Assembly (NCBI RefSeq): GCF_003946885.1
Contig: NZ_RWKQ01000004.1
Location: 1 to 45,406, forward strand
Direction: 5' to 3'
DNA from: Specibacter cremeus
Lineage (GTDB): Bacteria; Actinomycetota; Actinomycetes; Actinomycetales; Micrococcaceae
Length of the DNA stretch: 45,406 nucleotides
Below, piece by piece: positions 1 to 10,025 of this stretch. Made by a program: the position numbers and the translations under genes. The notes below the pieces were generated by a model. The model was not told the DNA's origin, searched no databases, and saw only the letters and a program-made list of their open reading frames with translations. Position 1 is the stretch's first letter; each line of letters starts with the position of its first letter.

Positions 1-78
1 ATGCAAGGACATTCAGACCACCGCTGAGCTCAGCACATCACGAGGATTGCGGCGAACCGGCTGTGCGGAAATCCGCGT

Positions 79-84
79 TAGCGT
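79..84 (+). promoter_or_regulatory. putative -10 box of a leaderless promoter (VOC gene)
   Basis: TAGCGT lies 7 nt before the ATG at 92. That spacing puts the transcription start at or next to the start codon. No purine-rich ribosome binding site is visible before the ATG and no clear -35 is seen. It is one of a recurring set of such boxes in this window. Confidence 0.4.
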
Positions 85-91
85 GTGGGCC

Positions 92-469
92 ATGGACTGG
101 AAACTTGAACTCGTGTTCGTGCCCGTATCCGACGTGGACCGCGCCAAGGATTTCTACGTGAACAAGGTCGGCTTCAACGCCGACTTCGACGAACGTCCCG
201 GAGGCGGCATCCGTTTCGTCCAGCTGACCCCGCCGGGTTCCGCGTGCTCCATCTGCATCGGTGAGGGCCTGACCGATGCCCCTCCCGGGACCGCGCCGAA
301 CCTGCAGATCGTGGTCAGCGACATCCAGGCCGCCCACGACCAGCTCAAGGCCAACGGCGTGGACGTCAGCGACGTCGACATCCAGGCCTGGGGGCACTTT
401 GTGACCTTCGCCGACCCCGACGGCAACAAATGGGCGGTGCAGTACATCCCGGGCCGGCCCAACGGGTAG
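92..469 (+). CDS. VOC-fold (glyoxalase/bleomycin resistance/dioxygenase superfamily) protein
   Basis: This is a 125-residue single-domain protein of the vicinal oxygen chelate fold. The N-terminal beta-alpha half carries [20 protein letters not shown]. The C-terminal half ends with the family-typical [12 protein letters not shown] near residues 105-116. The His and Glu metal ligands of true glyoxalase I are not obvious, so neither the substrate nor metal dependence can be assigned. The start is set at ATG 92 because the reading frame upstream lacks family-like sequence and a -10-like box sits 7 nt before this codon. The gene stands alone, 73 bp upstream of argS, and is probably a separate transcription unit. 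Membership of the superfamily is fairly sure; any function (antibiotic binding, aldehyde detoxification) is unsupported. Confidence 0.85.
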   Translation: MDWKLELVFVPVSDVDRAKDFYVNKVGFNADFDERPGGGIRFVQLTPPGSACSICIGEGLTDAPPGTAPNLQIVVSDIQAAHDQLKANGVDVSDVDIQAWGHFVTFADPDGNKWAVQYIPGRPNG

Positions 470-530
470 GCCCGGCACGGCGGGCAGTGCCAAGGACGCG
501 CCGGATTCGGGCCGCGGTACACCGCCCCCG

Positions 531-536
531 TATGCT
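531..536 (+). promoter_or_regulatory. putative -10 box of argS promoter (leaderless)
   Basis: TATGCT is followed by 6 nt and then the GTG start of argS at 543. The spacing implies transcription begins at the start codon. No Shine-Dalgarno sequence is present in the 6-nt gap. Confidence 0.45.
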
Positions 537-542
537 TGGACG

Positions 543-2195
543 GTGACCCCAGAAGAACTTTCCGCCGCCATCACCTCCGCCCTCACCGCGTCCGTCGACG
601 CCGGTGAACTCGCCGTTCCCGCCGAGGCCCTGCCGAAGGAAGTTCGGGTCGAGCGACCCAAGAACCGTGAGCACGGCGACTGGGCCACGAACATCGCCCT
701 GCAGCTGGCCAAGCCGGCCGGGGTCCCGCCACGGAAGATCGCCGAGGTGCTCACCGCCCGGCTGGCCGAGATCCCGGGCGTGTCGAGGGTCGAGATCGCC
801 GGTCCCGGCTTCCTGAACATCACCGTCGATGCGGCCGCCGCCGGCGAACTGGCCAAGGCCATCGTCGAGGCCGGCACCGCGTTCGGCAGCAACACGGCCA
901 TGGCCGGCACCAGGATCAACCTGGAGTTCGTCTCCGCCAACCCGACCGGCCCCATCCACCTCGGCGGCACCCGCTGGGCCGCCGTCGGGGACTCGCTGGC
1001 GCGCATCTTCCAGTCCCAGGGCGCCGACGTCACCCGCGAGTACTACTTCAACGACCACGGCATCCAGATCGACCGATTCGCCCGGTCCCTGCTGGCCAGC
1101 GCCAAGGGTGAGCCGGCGCCGGAGGACGGCTACGGCGGCGACTACATCACCGAGATCGCGGATGCGGTCACGGCCGCCCACCCGGACATCCTGGCCGCCG
1201 CGGACCCGCAGGAGGAGTTCCGGTCGCACGGCGTGGAGCTCATGTTCGCCGCCATCAAGGAGTCCCTGCACGAGTTCGGCGTGGACTTCGACGTGTACTT
1301 CCACGAGAACTCGCTGTTCGAGGACGGCGCCGTCGAGAAGCTGCTCGAACAGCTGAAGGGCCTCGGACACCTGTATGCCAAGGACGGCGCCTGGTGGCTG
1401 AAGTCCACCGCGTTCGGAGACGACAAGGACCGTGTCGTCATCAAGTCCGACGGCCACGCGGCCTACATTGCCGGGGACATCGCCTATTTCAAGAACAAGC
1501 GCGACCGCGGCTTCGACCTGTGCATCTACATGCTCGGCGCCGACCACCACGGGTACGTGGCGCGCTTGAAGGCCGCCGCCGACGCCTTGGGTGACGATGC
1601 CGACCGTGTCGAGGTGCTGATCGGCCAGATGGTGAACCTGGTCAAGGACGGGGTCCCCCTCCGCATGTCCAAGCGCGCCGGCACGGTCGTCACCATGGAG
1701 GACTTGGTCGACGTGGTCGGCACGGACGCCGCCCGGTACTCGCTGGCCCGTTTCTCGTCTGACTCGAACATCGACATCGACCTGGACGTGCTGACGAAGC
1801 GTTCCAATGAGAACCCGGTGTTCTACGTCCAGTACGCGCACGCCCGCACCTGCGCCGTGGCCCGCAACGCCGCGGCGACAGGTGTCGAGCGCACCGCATT
1901 CGACGCCGCGGCCCTGACGCACGCCACCGAATCGGAACTACTGGCCGTCCTGGGCCAGTACCCGGGCGTGCTCGCCCAGGCGGCCGCCTACCGCGAACCG
2001 CACCGCGTGGCCCGCCACCTCGAGGTCATCGCCGGGGCGTACCACCGGTGGTACGACGTCTGCCGCGTCACGCCCCTGGGCGACGAACCGGTCACGGACG
2101 TCAACCGCACCCGCCTGTGGCTCAACGACGCCACCTCCCAGGTGCTCGCGAACGGCCTGGGCCTGCTGGGCGTCACGGCCCCGGAACGGATGTGA
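543..2195 (+). CDS. argS: arginyl-tRNA synthetase
   Basis: This class I aminoacyl-tRNA synthetase attaches arginine to tRNA-Arg in the cytoplasm. The 550-residue length is normal. Residues 1-90 form the Add-1 (Arg_tRNA_synt_N) domain. The HIGH signature appears as HLGG at 139-142 after NPTGPI. The KMSK loop appears as RMSK at 374-377. The C-terminal DALR anticodon-binding domain ends in the typical [10 protein letters not shown]. The GTG start at 543 directly follows a -10-like box and fits the usual N-terminus. The gene leads the argS-lysA-hom-thrC-thrB cluster; its stop overlaps the probable lysA start (GTGA, 2192-2195), so translation is probably coupled. Linkage of argS with lysA is a long-known actinobacterial arrangement. 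Confidence 0.97.
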   Translation: MTPEELSAAITSALTASVDAGELAVPAEALPKEVRVERPKNREHGDWATNIALQLAKPAGVPPRKIAEVLTARLAEIPGVSRVEIAGPGFLNITVDAAAAGELAKAIVEAGTAFGSNTAMAGTRINLEFVSANPTGPIHLGGTRWAAVGDSLARIFQSQGADVTREYYFNDHGIQIDRFARSLLASAKGEPAPEDGYGGDYITEIADAVTAAHPDILAAADPQEEFRSHGVELMFAAIKESLHEFGVDFDVYFHENSLFEDGAVEKLLEQLKGLGHLYAKDGAWWLKSTAFGDDKDRVVIKSDGHAAYIAGDIAYFKNKRDRGFDLCIYMLGADHHGYVARLKAAADALGDDADRVEVLIGQMVNLVKDGVPLRMSKRAGTVVTMEDLVDVVGTDAARYSLARFSSDSNIDIDLDVLTKRSNENPVFYVQYAHARTCAVARNAAATGVERTAFDAAALTHATESELLAVLGQYPGVLAQAAAYREPHRVARHLEVIAGAYHRWYDVCRVTPLGDEPVTDVNRTRLWLNDATSQVLANGLGLLGVTAPERM

Positions 2196-3826
2196 CCGTG
2201 GACGGCGCGGAGCTGGCCCCCGCCTGGCTGCCGGTCCCCGGCGACCTCAACGCGCTGACGCCGGCGATGTGGGCCCGGGACGTTGCGAGGAACGACGACG
2301 GCGGTCTCGCCGTGGGCGGGACCGGCGTGGAATCCCTCAAGGAGCAGTTCGGCACGCCGCTGTTCGTGCTCAGCGAGACCGACTTCCGCGCCCGCGCCCG
2401 CCTGTTCAAGGAGTCCTTCGACGAGGCGTTCGCCCAGCTGTGTGGCGGCGTGGACGTGTACTATGCCGGCAAGTCGTTCCTGTGCACCGAGGTGGCGCGC
2501 TGGGTCGAATCCGAGGGCCTGCGGCTGGACACCTGTTCCGGCGGCGAACTGGCCGTCGCCGCCCGGGCCGGGCTGCCGGGGGAGAAGCTGGGACTGCACG
2601 GCAACAACAAGTCCGACGCCGAGATCGGCCGCGCGCTCGACATGCGGCTGGGCCGCATCGTCGTCGACAGCCTGCACGAGCTCGCCCGGGTGGCCGCGAT
2701 TGCCGCACGCCGCGGCGAGGTGGCCAGGGTCATGCTGCGGCTGACCCCGGGCGTGCACGCGCATACGCACGAATTCATCGCCACCGCGCACGAGGACCAG
2801 AAGTTCGGCCTGTCCATGGTTTCGACAACCGGTGATCGAGCCTGTCGAGATCAGGTTTCGACAGGCTCAACCACCGGTGATCGAGCTTGTCGAGATCAGG
2901 TTTCGACAGGCTCAACCACCGGTGATCGAGCTTGTCGAGATCAGGTTTCGACAAGCTCAACCACCGGTGATCGAGCTTGTCGAGATCAGGTTTCGACAGG
3001 CTCAACCACCGGGGTTTCGACAGGCTCAACCACCGAAATGAGCGCCGCGGAGGCCGCCGTTGTCGCGGCCAAGGACGCGGACAGCATCGAGCTGCTCGGC
3101 TTCCATGCCCACATCGGCTCGCAGATCTTCGAACCCGACGGCTTCGAGATGGCCGCGCGCAGGCTGCTCACGTTCACCGACGCGATGCAGCGCAAGTACG
3201 GCATCACACTGCCCGAGCTGGACCTCGGCGGCGGCTACGGCATCGCCTACACGGCCGCCGACACGCCGCGACCGACGGCCGACATCGCCAAGGCGATGGC
3301 CGCCGTCGTCCGCGAGACCTGCGACGAGCTGGGACTGGCCTGCCCGCGCATCTCCATCGAACCGGGCCGCGCCATCGCCGGCCCCTCGACGTTCACGTTG
3401 TACGAGACCGGCACGCTGAAGACCGTCCAGGTCGACGTTCCCGGCGGCGACGGACGGACCGCCCCGCGCCGCTACGTGTCGGTCGACGGCGGCATGAGCG
3501 ACAACGCCCGGCCCGTGCTGTACGACGCCGATTACTCGGCCGTGCTGGCCAACCGTTCCTCCGATGCCCCGCCCGTGCTGTCCCGAGTGGTGGGCAAACA
3601 TTGCGAGAGCGGCGACATTGTTGTTAGAGATGTATATCTGCCCAGTGACGTGGCCGCCGGCGATCTGCTCGCGGTCCCCGGTACGGGCGCGTACTGCTGG
3701 GCACTGGCCAGCAACTACAACTATGTGCCCCGGCCGCCCGTGGTCGCCGTCAAGGACGGCGCCGCGCGGCTGATCGTGCGGGGCGAGACCGAAGACGACC
3801 TGCTGGCACGCGACTTAGGGGCCTGA
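2192..3826 (+). CDS. lysA: diaminopimelate decarboxylase with an in-frame repeat insertion
   Basis: This PLP enzyme decarboxylates meso-diaminopimelate to L-lysine, the last step of lysine synthesis. It belongs to the fold-III group IV decarboxylases. The PLP lysine is K94 in YYAGKSF. The phosphate-binding glycine loop GGGYG is at 346-350, EPGR starts at 390, and the active-site cysteine of the partner subunit is C471 in CESGD. The protein is 544 residues long. The excess over the usual 420-475 comes from residues 210-282, encoded by a tandem repeat array (2819-3037) inserted between KFGLS and the HAHIGSQIF strand without breaking the frame. The start is taken as GTG 2192, which overlaps the argS stop by 4 bp; GTG 2198 is the alternative. 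All catalytic motifs are intact on both sides of the insert, so the enzyme may still work, but this is inferred. Confidence 0.95.
   Translation: MTVDGAELAPAWLPVPGDLNALTPAMWARDVARNDDGGLAVGGTGVESLKEQFGTPLFVLSETDFRARARLFKESFDEAFAQLCGGVDVYYAGKSFLCTEVARWVESEGLRLDTCSGGELAVAARAGLPGEKLGLHGNNKSDAEIGRALDMRLGRIVVDSLHELARVAAIAARRGEVARVMLRLTPGVHAHTHEFIATAHEDQKFGLSMVSTTGDRACRDQVSTGSTTGDRACRDQVSTGSTTGDRACRDQVSTSSTTGDRACRDQVSTGSTTGVSTGSTTEMSAAEAAVVAAKDADSIELLGFHAHIGSQIFEPDGFEMAARRLLTFTDAMQRKYGITLPELDLGGGYGIAYTAADTPRPTADIAKAMAAVVRETCDELGLACPRISIEPGRAIAGPSTFTLYETGTLKTVQVDVPGGDGRTAPRRYVSVDGGMSDNARPVLYDADYSAVLANRSSDAPPVLSRVVGKHCESGDIVVRDVYLPSDVAAGDLLAVPGTGAYCWALASNYNYVPRPPVVAVKDGAARLIVRGETEDDLLARDLGA
2819..3037 (+). 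repeat. palindromic 45-bp tandem repeat array inside lysA
   Basis: Four 45-bp units start at 2831, 2876, 2921 and 2966. A truncated copy precedes them (2819-2830) and two partial copies follow (2990-3037). Each unit carries GAGCYTGTCGA, a 9-nt spacer and TCGACARGCTC, which is an 11-bp hairpin stem. The first and third units pair perfectly through matching C/G or T/A changes; the second and fourth have one G-T wobble. Total length is 219 bp, or 73 codons. The period is divisible by three and encodes a 15-residue peptide repeat ([15 protein letters not shown]). The unit is free of stops in three of six frames. It belongs to the same family as 22461-22545 and 45121-45207. Confidence 0.93.
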
Positions 3827-3830
3827 CACC

Positions 3831-5212
3831 TTGACCGAGCACACCATCGCCACGGAATCCGTGGCCGACACCGTGGCGCCCTCCGCCGCGAAAACACTGA
3901 AGGTCGCCCTGCTGGGCGCCGGGAACGTGGGCGCCGAGGTGGCCCGGATCCTGCTCACCGACGCCGACGCGCTGGCCGAGCGCACCGGGGCGCGGCTGGA
4001 ACTGGCCGGCATCGCCGTGCGGAGCATCGACGCGCCGCGCACGTTCCCGCTGCCGCGCGAGCTGTTCACCACGGACGCCTCGGCGCTGGTGCGCGGCGCC
4101 GACATCGTGATCGAGCTGATGGGCGGGATCGAACCGGCCCGCACACTCATCCTGGAGGCCATCGAGCACGGCGCCACCGTCGTCACCGGCAACAAGGCGC
4201 TGCTGGCCGTGGACGGACCCAGCCTGTACGAGAAGGCCGACGCCGCCGGCGTCCAGCTCTCCTACGAGGCCGCGGTGGCCGGTGCCATCCCGATCCTTCG
4301 CCCCATCCGCGACTCGCTGGCCGGGGACAAGATCACCCGCGTCATGGGCATCGTGAACGGCACCACGAACTACATCCTCGACCAGATGGACACCACGGGT
4401 GCACAATTCGCCGACGCGCTGGCCGAGGCGCAGCGCCTGGGCTACGCGGAGGCCGATCCCACCGCCGACATCGAGGGACACGACGCCGCCGCCAAGGGCG
4501 CCATCCTCGCCTCGCTGTCGTTCCACACCCGGTTCGCGCTCGAGGACGTGCACTGCCAGGGCATCACGTCCATCACGGCGAACGACATCGCCGCCGCCAG
4601 GGAGGCCGGCTACGTCATCAAGCTGCTCGCCATCGCCGAGAAGATCGATGGCATGGACGACGACGGCACGGAAACCTCGGGCGTGAGCGTGCGCGTCCAC
4701 CCGACGCTGCTGCCCCGCGATCACCCGCTCGGCGCGGTGCACGGTGCTTTCAACGCCGTGTTCGTGGAAGCCGAGAACGCCGGCCAGCTCATGTTCTACG
4801 GCCAAGGCGCCGGTGGCGCGCCGACCGCGTCGGCCGTGCTCGGCGATGTCGTCTCCGCCGCCCGCCGCCTCGTCCTGGGCGGGCCGGGCCGCACCGAGAC
4901 CACCACCGGACGGTTGCCGGTGCTGGGCATCGACGCGGTCACCACGCGCTACTACATCGGCATGGACGCGGCGGACCAGCCCGGCGTGCTGTCCAAGATT
5001 TCCGCGCTGTTCGCCGAGCATGGCGTCTCGATCGAGACCATGCGCCAGACCGTGCACACCGAGCCGGGCGATGGCGAATCAGCCGGCTCGGCCGAGCTGC
5101 GCATCGTCACGCACCGTGCCGGCGAGGCCGCCCTGGCGGCCACCGTCAAGGCGATCGAGGGCCTTGACGTCATCAATTCCGTAACCAGTGTCCTGAGGGT
5201 GGAGGGAGTCTA

Positions 5213-5213
<1 letters not shown>
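3831..5213 (+). CDS. hom: homoserine dehydrogenase
   Basis: The enzyme reduces aspartate semialdehyde to homoserine with NAD(P)H, at the branch to threonine, methionine and isoleucine. It has 460 residues. The Rossmann glycine motif GAGNVG is at 29-34. The catalytic-domain signature NGTTNYIL starts at N176, and GNKALL precedes it. A C-terminal ACT domain (about 374-455, beginning [18 protein letters not shown]) is typical of Gram-positive enzymes under threonine feedback control. The start is TTG 3831, 4 bp after lysA; an internal GTG about 10 codons later is also possible because the first 20 residues look non-conserved. It runs straight into thrC with a 1-bp stop/start overlap. Confidence 0.96.
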
Positions 5214-6316
<1,103 letters not shown>

Positions 6317-6324
6317 CCCGCCCC

Positions 6325-7371
6325 GTGACTGACGCCGCCATGACGCTTCCACCCCCGGCCGCCAAAACACCTGAAACACCTAAAACACCGCCGCTCAAGT
6401 CTCCGGCCGCCGGGCGCACCGCCACCGTGCGGGTGCCGGCCACGAGCGCCAACCTGGGCCCCGGCTTCGACAGCCTCGGCCTGGCCGTGTCCCTGTATGA
6501 CACGCTGGTGATCGAGACGCTGCCCCCGGGTGCCGGCACGGAGGCGGGTGCCGCGCCGCACCTTGAGTTCGACCTGCGGGGCGAGGGCGCCGCGGACCTG
6601 CCGCGCGACGCGTCCCACCTGGTCGTCAGGGCCATGGACATCGCGTTCGCCCGGCTCGGCTACCGGCGCGGCCCGCTGCGCCTGGGCGCCGAGAACGTAT
6701 TGCCGCACGGCCGCGGCCTGGGCTCGTCGGCCTCGGCCATCGTGGCGGCCATCGTCGCCGCGAACGCCCTCGTGGACGCGGCGGATCGCCGCGACCGCCA
6801 ATGGGTCCTGCAGCTCGCCTCCGAGCTGGAGGGCCATCCGGACAATGTGGCCCCGGCGATCTTCGGCGCCCTCGCCGTCTCGTGGCGGGAAGGTGAGACG
6901 TATGCGTCGGCCCGCGTGTCGCCGTCGGAGGCGGTGATCCCCGTTGTGGCGATCCCCGCCGTCGAGCTGAAGACGGAGAAGGCCCGTGGCATGCTGCCGG
7001 CCACCGTGCCGCACGCCGACGCCGCCGCGAACGCGGGCCGCGCCGCATTGCTGATCCACGCCATCAAGGACGCCCCGGCGCTGCTGCCGGCCGCGACCCG
7101 CGACTACCTGCACCAGGACTACCGGGCCGAGGCCATGCCGGAGAGCGCCGCGCTCGTCGCCGCGCTGCGCGCAGCCGGGCATGCGGCCTTCATCTCGGGG
7201 GCCGGCCCGACCGTCATGACCCTGGCCAACGGCGTCGCCGAGGCGGACGCGGTGGTCGGGTTTGTCGAATCGCACGCGCGCGCCGGCGGGCGCAGTGGTG
7301 CGTTCTGGCGTGTTCTACGGCTGGAAGTTGACTCCGAGGGTGCTAAAGTGGAAGTGCAGCCGGGCGCGTAG
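6325..7371 (+). CDS. thrB: homoserine kinase (GHMP family)
   Basis: The enzyme phosphorylates homoserine at O4, giving the substrate of ThrC. The protein has 348 residues from GTG 6325; ATG 6340 is an alternative start. GHMP motif 1 is PATSANLGPGFDSLG (about 38-52). The ATP-binding motif 2 is PHGRGLGSSASA from 127. The C-terminal motif 3 is FISGAGPTVMTLA. The first 36 residues form a Pro/Thr/Lys-rich extension (AAKTPETPKTPPLKSP) encoded by short near-repeats of AAACACC; it is probably disordered and may be partly untranslated if ATG 6340 is used. It lies 8 bp after thrC and ends the threonine cluster. Confidence 0.95.
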   Translation: MTDAAMTLPPPAAKTPETPKTPPLKSPAAGRTATVRVPATSANLGPGFDSLGLAVSLYDTLVIETLPPGAGTEAGAAPHLEFDLRGEGAADLPRDASHLVVRAMDIAFARLGYRRGPLRLGAENVLPHGRGLGSSASAIVAAIVAANALVDAADRRDRQWVLQLASELEGHPDNVAPAIFGALAVSWREGETYASARVSPSEAVIPVVAIPAVELKTEKARGMLPATVPHADAAANAGRAALLIHAIKDAPALLPAATRDYLHQDYRAEAMPESAALVAALRAAGHAAFISGAGPTVMTLANGVAEADAVVGFVESHARAGGRSGAFWRVLRLEVDSEGAKVEVQPGA

Positions 7372-7685
7372 GCGCGGGCGCCAACCGCTTTCCGATCTGG
7401 AATGCCTGTTGGTCGCACGACCGCCACGTGATTCCGCTGCCGCTCTTCCGGCCGGCTTTCTCTTGCACAACGGCCAACGACGGAACCTCTAGGCACCTGC
7501 CGCAAGCACGCCGTCGCTTGGAGGGCGTATTGCATATCAGCCAAAGCCGCGATCCCCAAGGCGGCGAAAGTTGGAACCCTTGACTCACGCAAGCGGGTTC
7601 GGTCCCCCGGACACCTGCCATGGTCAGGTATTAAACACCCAAGGTCTTCATTGAAAAGACCTCGATCGAGGGGGAAGGATCCTTC
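7372..7685 (+). other. thrB-rho intergenic region, probable long rho leader
   Basis: These 314 bp hold no convincing gene. Immediately before rho there is a small hairpin (AGGTCTT 7642-7648 paired with AAGACCT 7656-7662). The strong ribosome binding site GGGGGAAGGA follows at 7670-7679. TTGACT at 7580-7585 resembles a -35, but no -10 lies at the right distance. Long leaders used for Rho self-regulation are known in other bacteria; here that is only inference. Confidence 0.4.
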
Positions 7686-9902
7686 GTGACAGAAACGGCA
7701 AACCTGACTGCAGGTTTGAATGACACCGCCAACACCACCAGCAACGCCAAGAGCAATGGACTCGCCGGGCTGAAGCTGGCCCAGCTGCAGGTCCTCGCGG
7801 GCCAGTTGGGCATCACCGGCGGTTCGCGCATGCGCAAGGGCGACCTGGTCGCCGCCATCTCCGCCCACCAGCGCGGTTCCTCCGTGGCCGACCGGCCCGC
7901 GGCGAAGTCCCCGGACACCGGCACAGCGCCTGCGAAGTCCGCCGGACGGACGCGCGGCACCAAGGCCACCGACACCAAGGCCACCGGCGCGACCGCCCCG
8001 GCCGAGAAGGCCGCGGACAATGGTTCCGCTGCCGCCGCCGGTTCCGCCGCCGCCCCGCCGGCCGAGCGCCCCGCCCGCGGGCGGGGCGGACGTCGTCGTG
8101 CCGCGAGCAGCGACGGCGTCATCACGACCGACGCCGCTGCCACCACTGGGGCCAACACTGGGGCCAACACGGTCCAGGCCGAACCGGCCGCCAAGGTGGA
8201 TGCCGCCGCAGGCACCCTCGCCGAGGCCCCTGCCGCGGAAGACGGTGACACCCGCCGCCAGCCGCGCACCCGCAACCGCCGCGCCCAGGGCGGTGGCCGT
8301 CCCGAGGGCGCCGACGCCGCGGAGGCGCCGGCATCCCAGTCCACCGCATCCCAGTCCACTACGGCTCAGGCCGCCCCGGCCGAGGCCGGCGAGGCTGCCA
8401 CGGCGCAGGCCGCTCCGGCCGAGGCCGGCGAGGACCAGGGCGGGCGCAACCAGCGCAGCAACCGCGACCGGAACAACCGCAACCGCAACGAGCGGACCGG
8501 CGAACGGGTCGCTGAGCGGACCACCGAGCGAACCACCGAGCGGACGGATGACGAGGATGGCGGCCGCAACAGCCGTAACCGTCGGAATCGCCGCGACCGC
8601 AACGATGGCAACGACCGCAACGAGCGCGGCAACAACAACCGCAACGATCGCAACGACCGCTTCCGCGACCGCAACGAACGCCGCCGCGGCCGCACCCAGG
8701 GCCCCGACTTCGACGACACCGAGGTGACCGAGGACGACGTGCTGCTGCCCGTCGCGGGCATCCTGGACGTGCTCGACAACTACGCGTTCGTGCGCACCTC
8801 CGGCTACCTGCCCGGCTCCAACGACGTGTACGTGTCGCTGTCCCAGGTCAAGAAGTACAACCTGCGCAAGGGCGACGCCGTCGTCGGCGCCATCCGCGCC
8901 CCCCGCGACGGCGAGGACCGCAGCCAGGGCCAGAGCGCGCGCCAGAAGTTCAACGCCCTGGTGCGCGTCACCAGCGTCAACGGCAAGAAGCCGGAAGAGC
9001 TGAATCACCGCGTCGAGTTCTCCAAGCTCGTCCCGCTCTACCCCTCCGAGCGCCTGCGCCTCGAGACCGACCCCAAGAAGATCGGCCCTCGCGTCATCGA
9101 CCTGGTTGCCCCCATCGGCAAGGGCCAGCGTGGCCTGATCGTGTCCCCGCCCAAGGCCGGCAAGACGCTGATCCTGCAGTCCATCGCGAACGCCATCACC
9201 ACCAACAACCCCGAGGTCCACCTCATGATGGTGTTGGTGGACGAGCGTCCCGAGGAAGTCACGGACATGCAACGGACCGTCAAGGGCGAGGTCATCGCCT
9301 CGACGTTCGACCGTCCCGCCGACGACCACACCCAGGTCGCCGAACTGTCCATCGAGCGGGCCAAGCGCCTGGTCGAAATGGGCATGGACGTCGTCGTGCT
9401 GCTCGACTCCATGACCCGCCTGGGCCGTGCCTACAACAACTCGGCCCCCTCCTCCGGGCGCATCCTCTCCGGTGGTGTCGACTCCGCGGCCCTGTACCCG
9501 CCGAAGCGCTTCTTCGGTGCCGCCCGCAACATCGAGAACGGCGGCTCGCTGACCATCCTGGCCACGGCCCTGGTGGAAACCGGGTCCAAGGCCGACGAGG
9601 TCATCTTCGAGGAGTTCAAGGGCACCGGCAACATGGAACTGCGCCTGTCCCGCCAGCTGGCGGACAAGCGCATCTTCCCGGCCGTCGACGTCAACGCCTC
9701 CGGCACGCGCCGCGAGGAGAACCTGCTCTCGCCCGAAGAGGTCAAGATCATGTGGCGCCTGCGCCGCGTCCTCTCCGGCCTGGAAATGACGCAGTCCCTG
9801 GAACTGCTCACCTCCAAGATCCGCGAGACGGCGTCCAACGTCGAATTCCTCATGCAGATCCAGAAGACCACGCTGGGCGCCAAGGGCGAAAACGACAAGT
9901 AG
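7686..9902 (+). CDS. rho: transcription termination factor Rho with large N-terminal insertion
   Basis: This hexameric RNA-dependent ATPase/translocase ends untranslated transcripts. The protein has 738 residues against about 420 in E. coli. A Rho_N helical domain is at about 26-61. A long low-complexity segment (about 62-340) follows: first Ala/Pro/Thr-rich with two near copies of AQAAPAEAGE, then dominated by Arg, Asn and Asp (DRNERGNNNRNDRNDR). The RNA-binding cold-shock fold begins at G358 (GILDVLDNYAFVRTSGYLPG). Walker A is SPPKAGKT with K493, and Walker B is VVVLLDSMTRLGRAYN. The GTG start at 7686 is fixed by the ribosome binding site at 7670-7679. Such arginine-rich insertions are typical of actinobacterial Rho and are linked to extra RNA binding; the effect of this exact insert is unknown. 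Confidence 0.97.
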   Translation: MTETANLTAGLNDTANTTSNAKSNGLAGLKLAQLQVLAGQLGITGGSRMRKGDLVAAISAHQRGSSVADRPAAKSPDTGTAPAKSAGRTRGTKATDTKATGATAPAEKAADNGSAAAAGSAAAPPAERPARGRGGRRRAASSDGVITTDAAATTGANTGANTVQAEPAAKVDAAAGTLAEAPAAEDGDTRRQPRTRNRRAQGGGRPEGADAAEAPASQSTASQSTTAQAAPAEAGEAATAQAAPAEAGEDQGGRNQRSNRDRNNRNRNERTGERVAERTTERTTERTDDEDGGRNSRNRRNRRDRNDGNDRNERGNNNRNDRNDRFRDRNERRRGRTQGPDFDDTEVTEDDVLLPVAGILDVLDNYAFVRTSGYLPGSNDVYVSLSQVKKYNLRKGDAVVGAIRAPRDGEDRSQGQSARQKFNALVRVTSVNGKKPEELNHRVEFSKLVPLYPSERLRLETDPKKIGPRVIDLVAPIGKGQRGLIVSPPKAGKTLILQSIANAITTNNPEVHLMMVLVDERPEEVTDMQRTVKGEVIASTFDRPADDHTQVAELSIERAKRLVEMGMDVVVLLDSMTRLGRAYNNSAPSSGRILSGGVDSAALYPPKRFFGAARNIENGGSLTILATALVETGSKADEVIFEEFKGTGNMELRLSRQLADKRIFPAVDVNASGTRREENLLSPEEVKIMWRLRRVLSGLEMTQSLELLTSKIRETASNVEFLMQIQKTTLGAKGENDK

Positions 9903-9910
9903 GCACGTCA

Positions 9911-9968
9911 GCGAAACCGCCGCAGTAGTGAAGGGGGCGGGCCCCCTTCACTACGCAGGCGGTTTCGC
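9911..9968 (+). terminator. two-part hairpin between rho and prfA
   Basis: The outer stem pairs GCGAAACCGCC (9911-9921) with 9958-9968. A 3x3 internal loop separates it from an inner 14-bp stem, GTAGTGAAGGGGGC (9925-9938) with 9941-9954. No T-run follows. It lies 8 bp after the rho stop, so it may be a terminator, a transcript-stabilising structure or a palindromic repeat. Confidence 0.6.
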
Positions 9969-9992
9969 GCATTAAGGGGACGCCCGGCTTAT

Positions 9993-9998
9993 TAGACT
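9993..9998 (+). promoter_or_regulatory. putative -10 box upstream of prfA
   Basis: TAGACT lies 27 nt before the prfA ATG and downstream of the rho hairpin. It would give a short leader containing the AGAGGA ribosome binding site. No clear -35 is seen. The same TAGACTTA string occurs before atpD. Confidence 0.25.
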
Positions 9999-10025
9999 TA
10001 GCGGTAGTCGAAAGAGGAATTGAAC

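Noticed and set aside
2819-3037. CRISPR-like array in lysA
   Set aside because: The 45-bp units are contiguous and almost identical, with no unique spacers, and no cas genes are nearby. It is a tandem palindromic repeat.
3038-3826. lysA split into a pseudogene by the repeat array
   Set aside because: The frame stays open across the array, the length is a multiple of three, and all downstream motifs are intact, so the gene is annotated as intact.
7580-7608. TTGACT as the -35 of a rho promoter
   Set aside because: No TANNNT-like box occurs 16-18 bp downstream.
7595-7620. tRNA-like GGTTCGGTCC followed by CCA upstream of rho
   Set aside because: No acceptor, D-arm or anticodon stem can be folded around it.
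7119-9329. Very long open frame on the minus strand across rho
   Set aside because: GC-rich codon bias leaves antisense frames open. The translation is low-complexity Gly/Val/Arg with no family likeness, and rho is certain on the plus strand.
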